Below, piece after piece: positions 1 through 6,985 of a DNA stretch of 12,583 nt. How positions within the stretch are numbered: position 1 is the first letter of the stretch; each line of letters begins with the position of its first letter. Location: NCBI RefSeq assembly GCF_040901545.1, contig NZ_JBBDYL010000064.1:1-12583 (forward strand), given 5' to 3'. The notes beneath the pieces are model-generated. The model worked only from the letters and a program-made list of their open reading frames with translations. It had not been told where the DNA came from and searched no databases. Both the position numbers and the translations under genes were made by a program. This DNA comes from Sulfuricaulis sp040901545 (GTDB taxonomy: Bacteria; Pseudomonadota; Gammaproteobacteria; Acidiferrobacterales; Sulfurifustaceae).

Positions 1-1091
1 CCTCGCCCTGGGATTGCGTTTACAGCGCCGCCAAGCTCAAGCAGGACCCGAAGTTTCCGGAGCGCAACATCCTCGGCACCGGCCCGTTTACCTTCGTCGA
101 GCATGTGGCCGGCTCCCATTGGGTCGGCAAGCGCTTCGACGGTTATTACGAAAAAGGCAAACCCTATCTGGACAGTTACCGGGCCATTTTTATCAGCGGC
201 GCACCGATGGTTAATGCGCTCGCCGCGGGGGAAGTGATGGCGGAGTTTCGCGGCCACCCGCCGGCCGATCGTGACCGGCTGGTCCAGACCCTGGGCGACA
301 AAGCGGTGGTGGTGGAGACTCCGTGGGTATGCAGCCTGGTGGTCAGCTTCAATACCCTGAAAAAACCGTTCGACGACGCGCGCGTGCGTAGAGCGCTGTC
401 GCTCGCCGTCGATCGCTGGAGCGGCGCGGAGGCGTTGTCGAAAATCGCGCTGGTGCGCCATGTCGGCGGCCTGCTGCGTCCGGGCTACGAATTGGCCGCC
501 ACCGAACAAGAGTTGCTGAAAATGCCCGGTTTCGCGCGCGATATCGCCGCGTCGCGTGCCGAGGCGAAACGCCTGCTCAAGGAAGCCGGCCAGGAAAAAC
601 TGACCTTTAAATTAACCAACCGCAACGTCGCCATGCCTTACACTCACGTAGGCGTTTTCCTCATTGACCAATGGCGCCAGATCGGCTTGAACGTGGAGCA
701 CCAGCAGTTGGAAACACGGCTTTATCTGGCCGCGCAGCAAAAGGAAGGCGGCGCCTACGATGCCGCCCTCGATTTCAACTGCGATTTTATGGATGAGCCT
801 AACCTTCAGCTCCAGAAGTATCTTTCGACCGATAAGTCGTCGATCAACTATTCACATCAAATCGACCGTAAGCTGGACGAACTGTACGAGAAACAGTCGG
901 GGGAACTGGACAATAAAAAACGTTACGCGCTGTTGCGCGAATTCGAGCGGCACGCGTTGGAGCAGGCCTATACCATCCCGACTATCTGGTGGCACCGCAT
1001 TATCGTGCACAATAAACAGATGAAGGGTTGGAATATCACGCCCAGCCATTATGTCAATCAGGATCTGGCCAACGTCTGGCTTGACCGGTAG
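1..1091 (+). CDS. Extracellular solute-binding protein, peptide/nickel family (SBP_bac_5), 3' part
   Basis: This is the C-terminal 362 residues of a periplasmic substrate-binding protein of an ABC importer. The reading frame is open from base 3, so the start and signal peptide lie outside the window. The stretch GTGPFTFVEHVAGSHWVGKR near the left edge is the hallmark of the family (GTGPF, then a W and a basic residue). Further family features are the segment ending in a VRRALSLAVDR-like motif about 130 residues in, and the C-terminal NQDLANVWLDR ending before TAG at 1089. Complete members usually run 500-600 residues, so roughly a third or more is missing. It would capture a peptide or similar ligand in the periplasm and deliver it to the two permeases encoded directly downstream. 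The ligand cannot be read from sequence. The family call is firm and the substrate is unknown. Confidence 0.93.
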   Translation, partial: SPWDCVYSAAKLKQDPKFPERNILGTGPFTFVEHVAGSHWVGKRFDGYYEKGKPYLDSYRAIFISGAPMVNALAAGEVMAEFRGHPPADRDRLVQTLGDKAVVVETPWVCSLVVSFNTLKKPFDDARVRRALSLAVDRWSGAEALSKIALVRHVGGLLRPGYELAATEQELLKMPGFARDIAASRAEAKRLLKEAGQEKLTFKLTNRNVAMPYTHVGVFLIDQWRQIGLNVEHQQLETRLYLAAQQKEGGAYDAALDFNCDFMDEPNLQLQKYLSTDKSSINYSHQIDRKLDELYEKQSGELDNKKRYALLREFERHALEQAYTIPTIWWHRIIVHNKQMKGWNITPSHYVNQDLANVWLDR

Positions 1092-1102
1092 GCGCTTACC
1101 CG

Positions 1103-1131
1103 GGCCGGGCAGGGTGTAACCCCGCCCGGCC
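1103..1131 (+). other. Intercistronic GC-rich hairpin between binding protein and permease genes
   Basis: GGCCGGGC (1103-1110) pairs exactly with GCCCGGCC (1124-1131). Inside, GGG (1112-1114) pairs with CCC (1120-1122) around a TGTAA loop, with one A/C mismatch, giving about 11 base pairs. No T-run follows, so it does not look like a full intrinsic terminator. It sits 11 bases after the binding-protein stop. By analogy with other binding-protein operons it may protect the upstream mRNA 3' end, giving more binding protein than permease; that role is inferred. Confidence 0.6.
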
Positions 1132-1140
1132 GTTATCGCT

Positions 1141-2094
1141 ATGTTGCGTTATATAATTCAACGCATTCTGCTGATGATCCCGACGCTGCTCGGCGTCGCC
1201 ATCCTGGTCTTCTTCCTGCTCCGGATCATGCCGGGCGACATCGTCGAGGTAATGCTCCTGGGCGAAGGCGGTGCTGTACCCCAGCACGTCATCGAGGCGG
1301 AACGCGTGCGTCTGGGTCTCGACCAGCCGATTTACGTCCAGTTTTTCAAGTGGATGGCCGGGGTTGCGCAGGGCAATTTCGGGTACTCCATGTGGACCGG
1401 CAAGCCGGTCGCCTATGAAATCGGCATTCGGTTCGAATTGTCGCTGCAAGTGGCGGTGATGGCGACCGTCCTCGCGGTATTGATCGCCCTGCCGCTCGGC
1501 ACGATGTCGGCCATTTTTAAAGATACCTGGATCGATTATACCGTCCGTATCGTTTCCATCGCCGGTCTGGCGATCCCCTCCTTCTGGCTCGGCATGATCA
1601 TTATCCTGTTGTTATTAACTTACTTCTCCTGGCATCCGCCGCTTACCTTTACGCCGTTGTTTGAAAATCCCGCCGCTAATCTATCGCAGCTCATCTGGCC
1701 GGCGCTCGCCGTCGGCTACCGCTATTCAGCGGTCGCCACGCGCATGACGCGCTCGTCGATTCTGGAAGTGCTGCAAGAAGACTATATTCGCACCGCGCGC
1801 GCCAAAGGCGTGCTAGAGCGCCTGGTGGTGTCGCGGCACGCCATGCGCAACGCCATGCTGCCGGTGGTGACGGTCATCGGCCTGGAATTCGCATTTTTAA
1901 TCGGCGGTCTGGTGGTCACCGAGCAAGTGTTCAATTTAAACGGTATCGGCAAACTCTTTGTCCAGGCGACGACGCGGGGCGACTATACCATGGTACAGGC
2001 TCTGGTATTGCTGGTCGCCACCTTCTTTATCGTCGTCAATTTTCTGATCGACCTGATGTACGCGGCGCTCGATCCGCGTATCCGGTATCGCTGA
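1141..2094 (+). CDS. ABC transporter permease, DppB/OppB type
   Basis: Inner-membrane channel subunit of a peptide-type ABC importer, 317 residues, the normal length for the family. It opens with MLRYIIQRILLMIPTLLGVA, the classic DppB/OppB N-terminus, followed by RLGLDQPIYVQFFKW and several hydrophobic segments. The cytoplasmic EAA-type loop that docks on the ATPase is visible at about residues 213-245 (EDYIRTARAKGV, then RHAMRNAMLPVV). The C-terminal YAALDPRIRYR is also typical. The ATG at 1141 gives the expected N-terminus, although no good Shine-Dalgarno precedes it. Its TGA overlaps the ATG of the next permease, so the two are translationally coupled and form a heterodimeric channel. Close relatives carry dipeptides, oligopeptides or nickel; which applies here is unknown. 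Confidence 0.95.
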   Translation: MLRYIIQRILLMIPTLLGVAILVFFLLRIMPGDIVEVMLLGEGGAVPQHVIEAERVRLGLDQPIYVQFFKWMAGVAQGNFGYSMWTGKPVAYEIGIRFELSLQVAVMATVLAVLIALPLGTMSAIFKDTWIDYTVRIVSIAGLAIPSFWLGMIIILLLLTYFSWHPPLTFTPLFENPAANLSQLIWPALAVGYRYSAVATRMTRSSILEVLQEDYIRTARAKGVLERLVVSRHAMRNAMLPVVTVIGLEFAFLIGGLVVTEQVFNLNGIGKLFVQATTRGDYTMVQALVLLVATFFIVVNFLIDLMYAALDPRIRYR

Positions 2095-2990
2095 TGGCGG
2101 CGACTTCCATTCCAACTATTACTTATCGCGTGCCCAAACGCCGGCACCCGGTAATGGCCTTTATCGTCAATCAGCCGCTCGGGGCGCTGGGCTTGCTGGT
2201 AATCATTGTCATGTGCCTTGCCGCCGCTTTCGCCAATGTTGTTGCGCCATATGATCCGCTGACGCTGGATTATGCCCAACTGCTCGCGCCGCCTTCCTGG
2301 TCGCACCTGCTCGGCACTGACTCGTTCGGCCGCGACGTGTTCTCGCGCGTTATCTACGGCGCGCGCACGGCGCTGGCGGTGGGCTTTCTGTCGTCGATCC
2401 TGGGATCGACGCTGGGCGCGATCATCGGCGTCGCTTCCGCTTATTTCGGCGGCCGCACCGACCTGGTCATCCAGCGCATCATGGACGTTTTGCTGTCCTT
2501 CCCGATCATCGTGCTGGCGCTGACGGTCGTCGCGGTGCTCGGCAAGAATATCGTCCTTGGCATCGATATCAATTTGATTATCGCTATCGGTACGCCGATG
2601 GTGCCCAAGGTGGCGCGCGTCGTGCGCTCCTCGGCCTTGGCGATCCGCGAATTGCCATACATCGACGCGGCGCGCGCCGCGGGGTTTTCGCACACCCGCA
2701 TCATCTTTCGTCACATTGTGCCGAATGTCGTCGCCCCTTATCTCATCATGCTGACCGCGTTCGTCGCGCAGGCCATCTTGCTCGAGGCGTCGCTGTCATT
2801 TCTCGGACTCGGCGTCACCGAGCCCACCCCGGCATGGGGCCTGATGTTGAGCGGCGCGGCGATCGATTTTTATCAGCAGGCGCCGTGGATGATCATTTTC
2901 CCGGGGGTCGCGATCAGCCTGGCGGTTTTCGCCTTCAACCTGTTCGGCGACTCGTTGCGCGACTCGCTGGACCCGAAGATCAAGCTATAG
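2094..2990 (+). CDS. ABC transporter permease, DppC/OppC type
   Basis: Second inner-membrane subunit of the same importer, 298 residues. After a short N-terminal tail and first membrane helix it shows the DppC signature LLGTDSFGRDVFSRVIYGAR (about residues 73-92). The EAA loop lies near residues 188-220 (YIDAARAAGFSHTRIIFRHI), followed by the family segment ASLSFLGLGVTEPTPAWG. It ends in GDSLRDSLDPKIKL, the usual close of this family. The start ATG overlaps the stop of the DppB-type gene by one base. In many operons the two ATPase genes (dppD/dppF type) follow directly; here the next gene is azlC, so the ATPases must lie upstream of the window, elsewhere, or be shared. The family call is secure; the substrate is not known. 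Confidence 0.95.
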   Translation: MAATSIPTITYRVPKRRHPVMAFIVNQPLGALGLLVIIVMCLAAAFANVVAPYDPLTLDYAQLLAPPSWSHLLGTDSFGRDVFSRVIYGARTALAVGFLSSILGSTLGAIIGVASAYFGGRTDLVIQRIMDVLLSFPIIVLALTVVAVLGKNIVLGIDINLIIAIGTPMVPKVARVVRSSALAIRELPYIDAARAAGFSHTRIIFRHIVPNVVAPYLIMLTAFVAQAILLEASLSFLGLGVTEPTPAWGLMLSGAAIDFYQQAPWMIIFPGVAISLAVFAFNLFGDSLRDSLDPKIKL

Positions 2991-2994
2991 AACC

Positions 2995-3057
2995 GGGCTG
3001 CGAGAAAAGGCGGCCCATGCGCTTGAGCCTGTCACCGGGAACCGGCAGCTTGCCGGT
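2995..3057 (+). other. Two tandem small hairpins after the permease operon
   Basis: First hairpin: GGGCTGC (2995-3001) pairs with GCGGCCC (3010-3016) around an 8-base loop, with one G-T wobble. Second: ACCGGCA (3041-3047) pairs with TGCCGGT (3051-3057) around a 3-base loop. They fill most of the 91-base gap between the second permease and azlC. Neither has a following T-run, so an intrinsic terminator is doubtful. They may mark the 3' end of the ABC transcript or simply be chance structure in GC-rich DNA. Confidence 0.35.
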
Positions 3058-3081
3058 AGCGGCGCACCGGATCGTGTTTTG

Positions 3082-3795
3082 ATGGCCACCCCCTTGTCCG
3101 CCGCCGCGTTCCGGGCCGGAGCACGCGAGGCGTTCGGCGTCCCCTCCGCGGTGCTCGGAGCCGGCTATATCGGCTTCGGCGCCCTGGCGCTGGAAAGCGG
3201 TTTCTCCATCTGGCTGGCGCTTTTGTCTACCGCGACCATCTGGGCCTTGCCGGGCCAGCTCGTTTTGGTCGAGCTGCACACCATTGGCGCCGCGGTGCTG
3301 GCCATCGTGCCCGCCGTCATGCTCACCAGCGCGCGCTTCCTGCCGATGACCATGGCGCTGATGCCGGTGATTCGCGACCGGCATCATACCCGTTACCAGC
3401 TCTACCCTGCCGTGCACCTGGTCGCCATGACCGGTTGGGCCGCGGCCATGAAGCGCTGCCCGGAACTGCCGTTGCCACAGCGCCTGCCCTATTTCGTGGG
3501 CTTTGCCCTGGTCAACTGGCTGACGTGTCTTGCCTGCACTATTTTCGGTTATTGGGTTTCCGGGTCGCTGCCGCCTTTGATAAAGCTCGGCCTGGTGTTC
3601 CTCAACCCGGTTTATTTTATTCTGATCCTGAGCGGCGATGTGCGTCATCGCCTGATGATACTGGCGCTCGCCGGCGGCGCGCTGGCCGGCCCGCTGATCC
3701 ATCTATGGACGCCGCCATGGAGCGTGTTGCTCGGCGGCTTTGTCGGCGGCACCATGGCCTACCTTGCTCACCGGCTGATACGCCGCCATGTCTGA
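3082..3795 (+). CDS. azlC: AzlC family branched-chain amino acid exporter subunit
   Basis: Large subunit of an AzlC/AzlD (BrnFE-like) inner-membrane exporter, 237 residues, close to the family norm. The N-terminal half carries the typical run FGVPSAVLGAGYIGFGALA, then a long hydrophobic stretch, then the segment TSARFLPMTMALMPVIRD, which corresponds to the conserved post-helix loop in AzlC proteins. Several further hydrophobic segments follow, consistent with multiple membrane helices. Known members export branched-chain amino acids together with a small AzlD partner, and the next gene is exactly such a partner, overlapping by 8 bases. I chose ATG 3082; a TTG codon lies directly before it at 3079 and could also be used. 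No clear Shine-Dalgarno is visible. Substrate specificity is inferred from the family only. Confidence 0.85.
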   Translation: MATPLSAAAFRAGAREAFGVPSAVLGAGYIGFGALALESGFSIWLALLSTATIWALPGQLVLVELHTIGAAVLAIVPAVMLTSARFLPMTMALMPVIRDRHHTRYQLYPAVHLVAMTGWAAAMKRCPELPLPQRLPYFVGFALVNWLTCLACTIFGYWVSGSLPPLIKLGLVFLNPVYFILILSGDVRHRLMILALAGGALAGPLIHLWTPPWSVLLGGFVGGTMAYLAHRLIRRHV

Positions 3796-4126
3796 TTGGC
3801 GGATCTGGCTGCTGGTGCTGGCGTGCGGCGCCGGAACTTATCTTTGGCGCGCGCTCGGGGTGGCGATCTCCGGCCGCCTGCGCCCCGACAGCGAAGTATT
3901 CGCCTGGATCACGTGCGTTGCCTATGCCATGCTTGCCGGACTCGTGGCGCGAATCGTCATCCTGCCGGTCGGGACGCTGGCCGCCAGTGCTCTGGGAGAC
4001 CGTCTTGTTGCCTGTGCTCTGGCCCTGGCCGTTTTTTATCTCAGCCGCCGCAACTTGTTTATGGGGGTGGGCGCCGGATTTCTGGTGTTCGTGGCGCTCA
4101 CTTATCGGCAGGCAACTTTCTCCTAA
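3788..4126 (+). CDS. azlD: AzlD family branched-chain amino acid exporter, small subunit
   Basis: Small hydrophobic protein of 112 residues, the usual AzlD length. It begins with a helix containing TYLWRALGV, matching the AzlD N-terminal pattern (helix, TY, R, A, L), followed by a polar loop and about three more hydrophobic segments. The ATG at 3788 lies inside the end of azlC (8-base overlap), so the two are translationally coupled and very likely form one transporter. AzlD alone has no known activity; it is needed with AzlC for amino acid export. The gene ends with TAA at 4124, followed by a run of A. The call rests on length, pattern and neighbour. Confidence 0.85.
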   Translation: MSDWRIWLLVLACGAGTYLWRALGVAISGRLRPDSEVFAWITCVAYAMLAGLVARIVILPVGTLAASALGDRLVACALALAVFYLSRRNLFMGVGAGFLVFVALTYRQATFS

Positions 4127-4402
4127 AAAAATGTTTGCCATCCTCCGGTTCAATAGTAAATACGCGCCTCGATCATGACTGAAACGCAAGCTTGTTGTGG
4201 TACCGGCAATCCCCACGGGTTATCGCCGACCCATCTCGTCTGCATTTATCAGCGGGCCCCGTTTTTTATGCCTCAGCATTTGCATTTTCCCCGTGTTCGT
4301 CGCCTGGTTTCCCGACCGGTTACTCGGGCCGTCTGCTGGGAAATGATGCTAGATGTCTTGCGTATCGCCCTTCCCGCAACATGTAACATGGACTGACTAC
4401 CA
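4127..4402. other. 276-base gap between azlD and the TauE/SafE gene with no convincing gene
   Basis: Short open frames exist here, including one of 73 codons from 4175 to 4396, but none has a recognisable motif, ribosome binding site or plausible protein composition. I see no tRNA and no strong hairpin; a GCGGGCCCCG stretch precedes a T6 run near 4254-4266 but does not fold into a clear terminator stem. The region should hold the promoter of the next gene; the best -10-like string is TAACAT at 4384, without a good -35. Confidence 0.4.
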
Positions 4403-5197
4403 TTGGAATTTCTCGCCCTCGCCCTGATGGGCGCCGTTGCCGGCGTGTTGGCCGGGTTGCTCGGTATCGGCGGCGGCGCCATCATCGTGCCGGTGCTCGT
4501 CTTTGTCTTCGAAATGCAGCATGTCGATCCCGGCATCATCATGCATGCCGCGCTCGGCACCTCGCTCGCCACGATCGTTTTCACCTCGTTGTCGACGGTG
4601 TTGACCTATCAACGCAGCGGTACCGTCAATTGGAAGGTCTTTCGAAAAATAACCCCCGGGATTCTCGTCGGCGGGCTGCTGGGCGCGGGCATAGCCGATT
4701 GGCTGTCGAGCCTGGCATTGCATGTCATGTTTGTCCTGTTCATGTTTTTTGTAGCGGTGCAGATGTCGCGCAAGACGATTGCCAGTTCCGCCCATCGGGG
4801 ATTACCCGGAATGTGGGGCACGACCGTCGCCGGAACGATCATTGGCGCGGTATCGTCGATTTTCGGGATCGGCGGCGCTTCGCTCTCCGTCCCGTTCATG
4901 ACCTGGTGCAGCCTATCGGTACGCCAGGCCATAGCCACCTCGTCCGCCATCGGCATGTCGGTTGCCGCGAGCGCGACGGCTGGTTATATGATATTGGGGC
5001 TCGATGAACCGAAGCTCCCGCCGTGGAGCATCGGCTATGTGGTGTTGCCGGCGTTTCTCGGCGTTGTGGTCGCCAGCGTTTTGGCCGCTCCATTCGGGGC
5101 GCGGCTTTCACACCGGCTATCCGAAGTCACCCTGCGTCGAATCTTCGCGTTGTTTGTGACCGTTCTCGGAATTAGAATGTTGTGGGTGTTACTATAA
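4403..5197 (+). CDS. TauE/SafE family membrane transporter (formerly DUF81)
   Basis: Integral membrane protein of 264 residues, normal for the TauE/SafE family, whose members have been linked to export or import of small sulfur-containing anions and organic acids. The internal duplication typical of the family is visible: GLLGIGGGAIIVPVLV near residues 18-33 and SIFGIGGASLSVPF near residues 150-165, each starting a half of the protein. About eight hydrophobic segments are present. The start is TTG at 4403: an in-frame TGA lies at 4394, and the first in-frame ATG (residue 9) would cut into the first helix. No Shine-Dalgarno is visible, so expression may be low or initiation unusual. The gene stands apart from azlCD and lies 28 bases before pncC. 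Substrate unknown. Confidence 0.88.
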   Translation: MEFLALALMGAVAGVLAGLLGIGGGAIIVPVLVFVFEMQHVDPGIIMHAALGTSLATIVFTSLSTVLTYQRSGTVNWKVFRKITPGILVGGLLGAGIADWLSSLALHVMFVLFMFFVAVQMSRKTIASSAHRGLPGMWGTTVAGTIIGAVSSIFGIGGASLSVPFMTWCSLSVRQAIATSSAIGMSVAASATAGYMILGLDEPKLPPWSIGYVVLPAFLGVVVASVLAAPFGARLSHRLSEVTLRRIFALFVTVLGIRMLWVLL

Positions 5198-5225
5198 GGT
5201 GTCTCGAACGTTTCCGGTTTAAGCA

Positions 5226-5714
5226 ATGTCCTCCTCCGATCTGGATACGCTGGTACAAGAAGTCGGACGCGTTTTGAAGCAACGCGACCTGATGCTCGTC
5301 ACGGCCGAGTCCTGCACGGGGGGGTGGGCGGCTGAGCGCATTACCTCGGTAGCCGGCAGTTCCGATTGGTTCGAGCGCGGTTTTATTGCCTATACCAATA
5401 TCGCCAAGCGCGAAATGCTGGATGTAAAAACCACGATCCTGTCGCGGTATGGCGCCGTGAGCGAGCAGGCCGCCCGCGCCATGGCCGAAGGCGCGCTGGC
5501 CCACTCCCACGCGCAGGTAGCCGTGGCCGTCACCGGCCTCGCCGGCCCCGGAGGCGGAACGGCCGAAAAGCCGGTCGGCACCGTTTACTTTGCCTGGGCG
5601 GGCAAGAAGCGTGACACCACGAGCCGCAAACAGCTATTCACCGGCGACCGTCAGGCGGTGCGCCGGCAATCGGTGGCTGCCGCACTGCAGGGTTTGCTCG
5701 ATTTTCTCAGCTGA
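5226..5714 (+). CDS. pncC: Nicotinamide-nucleotide amidase (PncC / CinA C-terminal domain protein)
   Basis: Cytoplasmic enzyme of 162 residues that hydrolyses nicotinamide mononucleotide to nicotinate mononucleotide and ammonia, salvaging NAD breakdown product. The active-site serine motif TAESCTGG is at residues 26-33, followed by SSDWFERGFIAYTNIAK (residues 45-61), YGAVSEQAA and AVTGLAGPGGG with KPVGTVYFAW, all in the expected order. The length matches stand-alone PncC proteins; the N-terminal domain found in full CinA proteins is absent. The ATG at 5226 gives the usual short N-terminal helix before the active site; its ribosome binding site is poor. Its position just before recA is common in proteobacteria and gave the family its old name, competence/damage-inducible protein. 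Whether it is co-transcribed with recA is not evident; 184 bases separate them. Confidence 0.92.
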   Translation: MSSSDLDTLVQEVGRVLKQRDLMLVTAESCTGGWAAERITSVAGSSDWFERGFIAYTNIAKREMLDVKTTILSRYGAVSEQAARAMAEGALAHSHAQVAVAVTGLAGPGGGTAEKPVGTVYFAWAGKKRDTTSRKQLFTGDRQAVRRQSVAAALQGLLDFLS

Positions 5715-5726
5715 TCTTTCAATCAG
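5711..5726. promoter_or_regulatory. Degenerate LexA-like site (CTG-N10-CAG) upstream of recA
   Basis: The sequence CTGATCTTTCAATCAG is a palindrome at its ends (CTGA/TCAG) with the outer CTG and CAG at the same spacing as the gammaproteobacterial SOS box CTGT-N8-ACAG, but the inner T and A are swapped. It overlaps the pncC stop codon and lies 173 bases before the recA ATG, farther than in E. coli. I found no better SOS box in the 184-base gap. Could well be chance. Confidence 0.2.
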
Positions 5727-5898
5727 GGATTGGTTGCAAACAGTTTCATTAAACCTCGCTTTTCCCGGCTCTCACGGCCACGGTTCGCGCGGGGCTAGGC
5801 CATTCCGGGTTAGTTGTGAAATAATCGTTTTTTTCAGGAATCGTGATTGAATATCGCTGGATTCGACCGATACCGCCGGTAACCACAGGAGAACAGGC
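5715..5898 (+). promoter_or_regulatory. recA upstream region with its ribosome binding site
   Basis: This 184-base gap must hold the recA promoter. I see no clean -35/-10 pair; the AT-rich stretch AAATAATCG at 5819-5827 is the best -10 candidate, without a convincing -35. AGGAG at 5887-5891 with a 7-base spacer sets the recA start at 5899. An 11-base palindrome, TACCGCCGGTA (5871-5881), sits immediately before that ribosome binding site. A second small palindrome, CAATC-AGG-GATTG, lies at 5720-5732. Confidence 0.5.
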
Positions 5899-6948
5899 AT
5901 GGATACCAATAAATCCAAGGCATTGAACATGGCCCTGGGACAGATTGAAAAACAATTCGGCAAAGGTTCCGTCATGCGTCTGGGCGATGCCGGTGTGGTG
6001 CAGCAGGTGGAGGCCATATCCACCGGCTCGCTCGGGCTCGATATCGCCCTCGGCATCGGTGGCGTTCCACGCGGCCGGGTGGTGGAAATCTACGGGCCGG
6101 AATCCTCGGGCAAAACGACACTGGCGCTTTCCGTGGTGGCCCAGACGCAGAAACTGGGCGGCGCGGCGGCCTTCATTGACGCCGAGCATGCGCTCGATCC
6201 GCTGTACGCCAAGAAACTCGGTGTAAACATCGACGATCTGCTTGTATCCCAGCCGGATTCCGGCGAACAGGCGCTCGAAATCGCCGACATGCTGGTGCGC
6301 TCGGGCGGCGTGGATATCGTGGTGATCGACTCGGTGGCGGCGCTCACCCCCAAGGCCGAGATCGAAGGCGAGATGGGCGACTCGCACATGGGACTGCAGG
6401 CGCGCCTGATGTCGCAAGCGCTGCGCAAGCTCACCGCCAACATCAAACGCTCGAACACACTGATGGTCTTCATCAACCAGATCCGGATGAAAATCGGCGT
6501 CATGTTCGGCAATCCGGAAACCACCACCGGCGGTAACGCGCTGAAGTTCTACGCCTCGGTCCGCCTCGATATTCGCCGCATCGGCGCCATCAAGAAAGGC
6601 GAGGAGGTGATCGGCAGTCAGACGCGCGTCAAGGTGGTCAAAAACAAGGTCGCGCCGCCGTTTCGCCAATGCGAATTCGACATCATTTACAACGAAGGTA
6701 TCTCCAAAGAAGGCGAGCTGGTCGATATCGGCGCCGAGAGCGGGATTGTCGACAAGACCGGCGCCTGGTACAGCTTCAACAAGGAACGCATCGGCCAGGG
6801 CAAGGACAACGCCCGCCAGTTCCTGAAGGACAATCCGGACATCGCCGCGGAGATCGAGAAACGCATCCGCGAGAAGGCCGTGGCGGCGGTGCGCGCCGCG
6901 GCCGGTGACGACGAGGCGGTGGAAGCCACGGCGGAGGAAGAAGCCTGA
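5899..6948 (+). CDS. recA: Recombinase A
   Basis: RecA coats single-stranded DNA, catalyses ATP-dependent homologous pairing and strand exchange, and activates LexA self-cleavage in the SOS response. At 349 residues it is full length. Walker A GPESSGKTT is at residues 66-74, exactly the E. coli numbering. Also visible are DAEHALDP with the catalytic-type glutamate, the Walker B region VDIVVIDSVAAL, the loop L1 region EGEMGDSHMGLQAR, and the L2 region INQIRMKIGVMFGNPETTTGG. The C-terminus ends in an acidic tail (DDEAVEATAEEEA), as in other proteobacterial RecA proteins, where it damps activity. The start has a strong AGGAG seven bases away. recX follows after 37 bases without an obvious terminator between them. 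No inteins or interruptions are present. Confidence 0.99.
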   Translation: MDTNKSKALNMALGQIEKQFGKGSVMRLGDAGVVQQVEAISTGSLGLDIALGIGGVPRGRVVEIYGPESSGKTTLALSVVAQTQKLGGAAAFIDAEHALDPLYAKKLGVNIDDLLVSQPDSGEQALEIADMLVRSGGVDIVVIDSVAALTPKAEIEGEMGDSHMGLQARLMSQALRKLTANIKRSNTLMVFINQIRMKIGVMFGNPETTTGGNALKFYASVRLDIRRIGAIKKGEEVIGSQTRVKVVKNKVAPPFRQCEFDIIYNEGISKEGELVDIGAESGIVDKTGAWYSFNKERIGQGKDNARQFLKDNPDIAAEIEKRIREKAVAAVRAAAGDDEAVEATAEEEA

Positions 6949-6985
6949 TAATGTATATCTTTCCATCCTTCCGTGATTCAGGTGC

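Noticed and set aside
2980..3702. 240-codon minus-strand open frame opposite azlC
   Set aside because: Rich in Gln, His, Gly and Arg without hydrophobic core or motif; it mirrors the third-position GC bias of azlC on the other strand.
3435..4178. 247-codon + strand frame overlapping azlC and azlD
   Set aside because: Arg/Cys/Pro-rich alternative frame of two well-supported membrane proteins; no motif.
4254..4266. Intrinsic terminator at GCGGGCCCCG followed by T6
   Set aside because: The GC stretch is self-complementary over six bases with no room for a loop, so no stem-loop forms ahead of the T-run.
4175..4396. 73-codon open frame in the gap before the TauE/SafE gene
   Set aside because: No ribosome binding site, no recognisable motif, odd composition; more likely chance in non-coding DNA.
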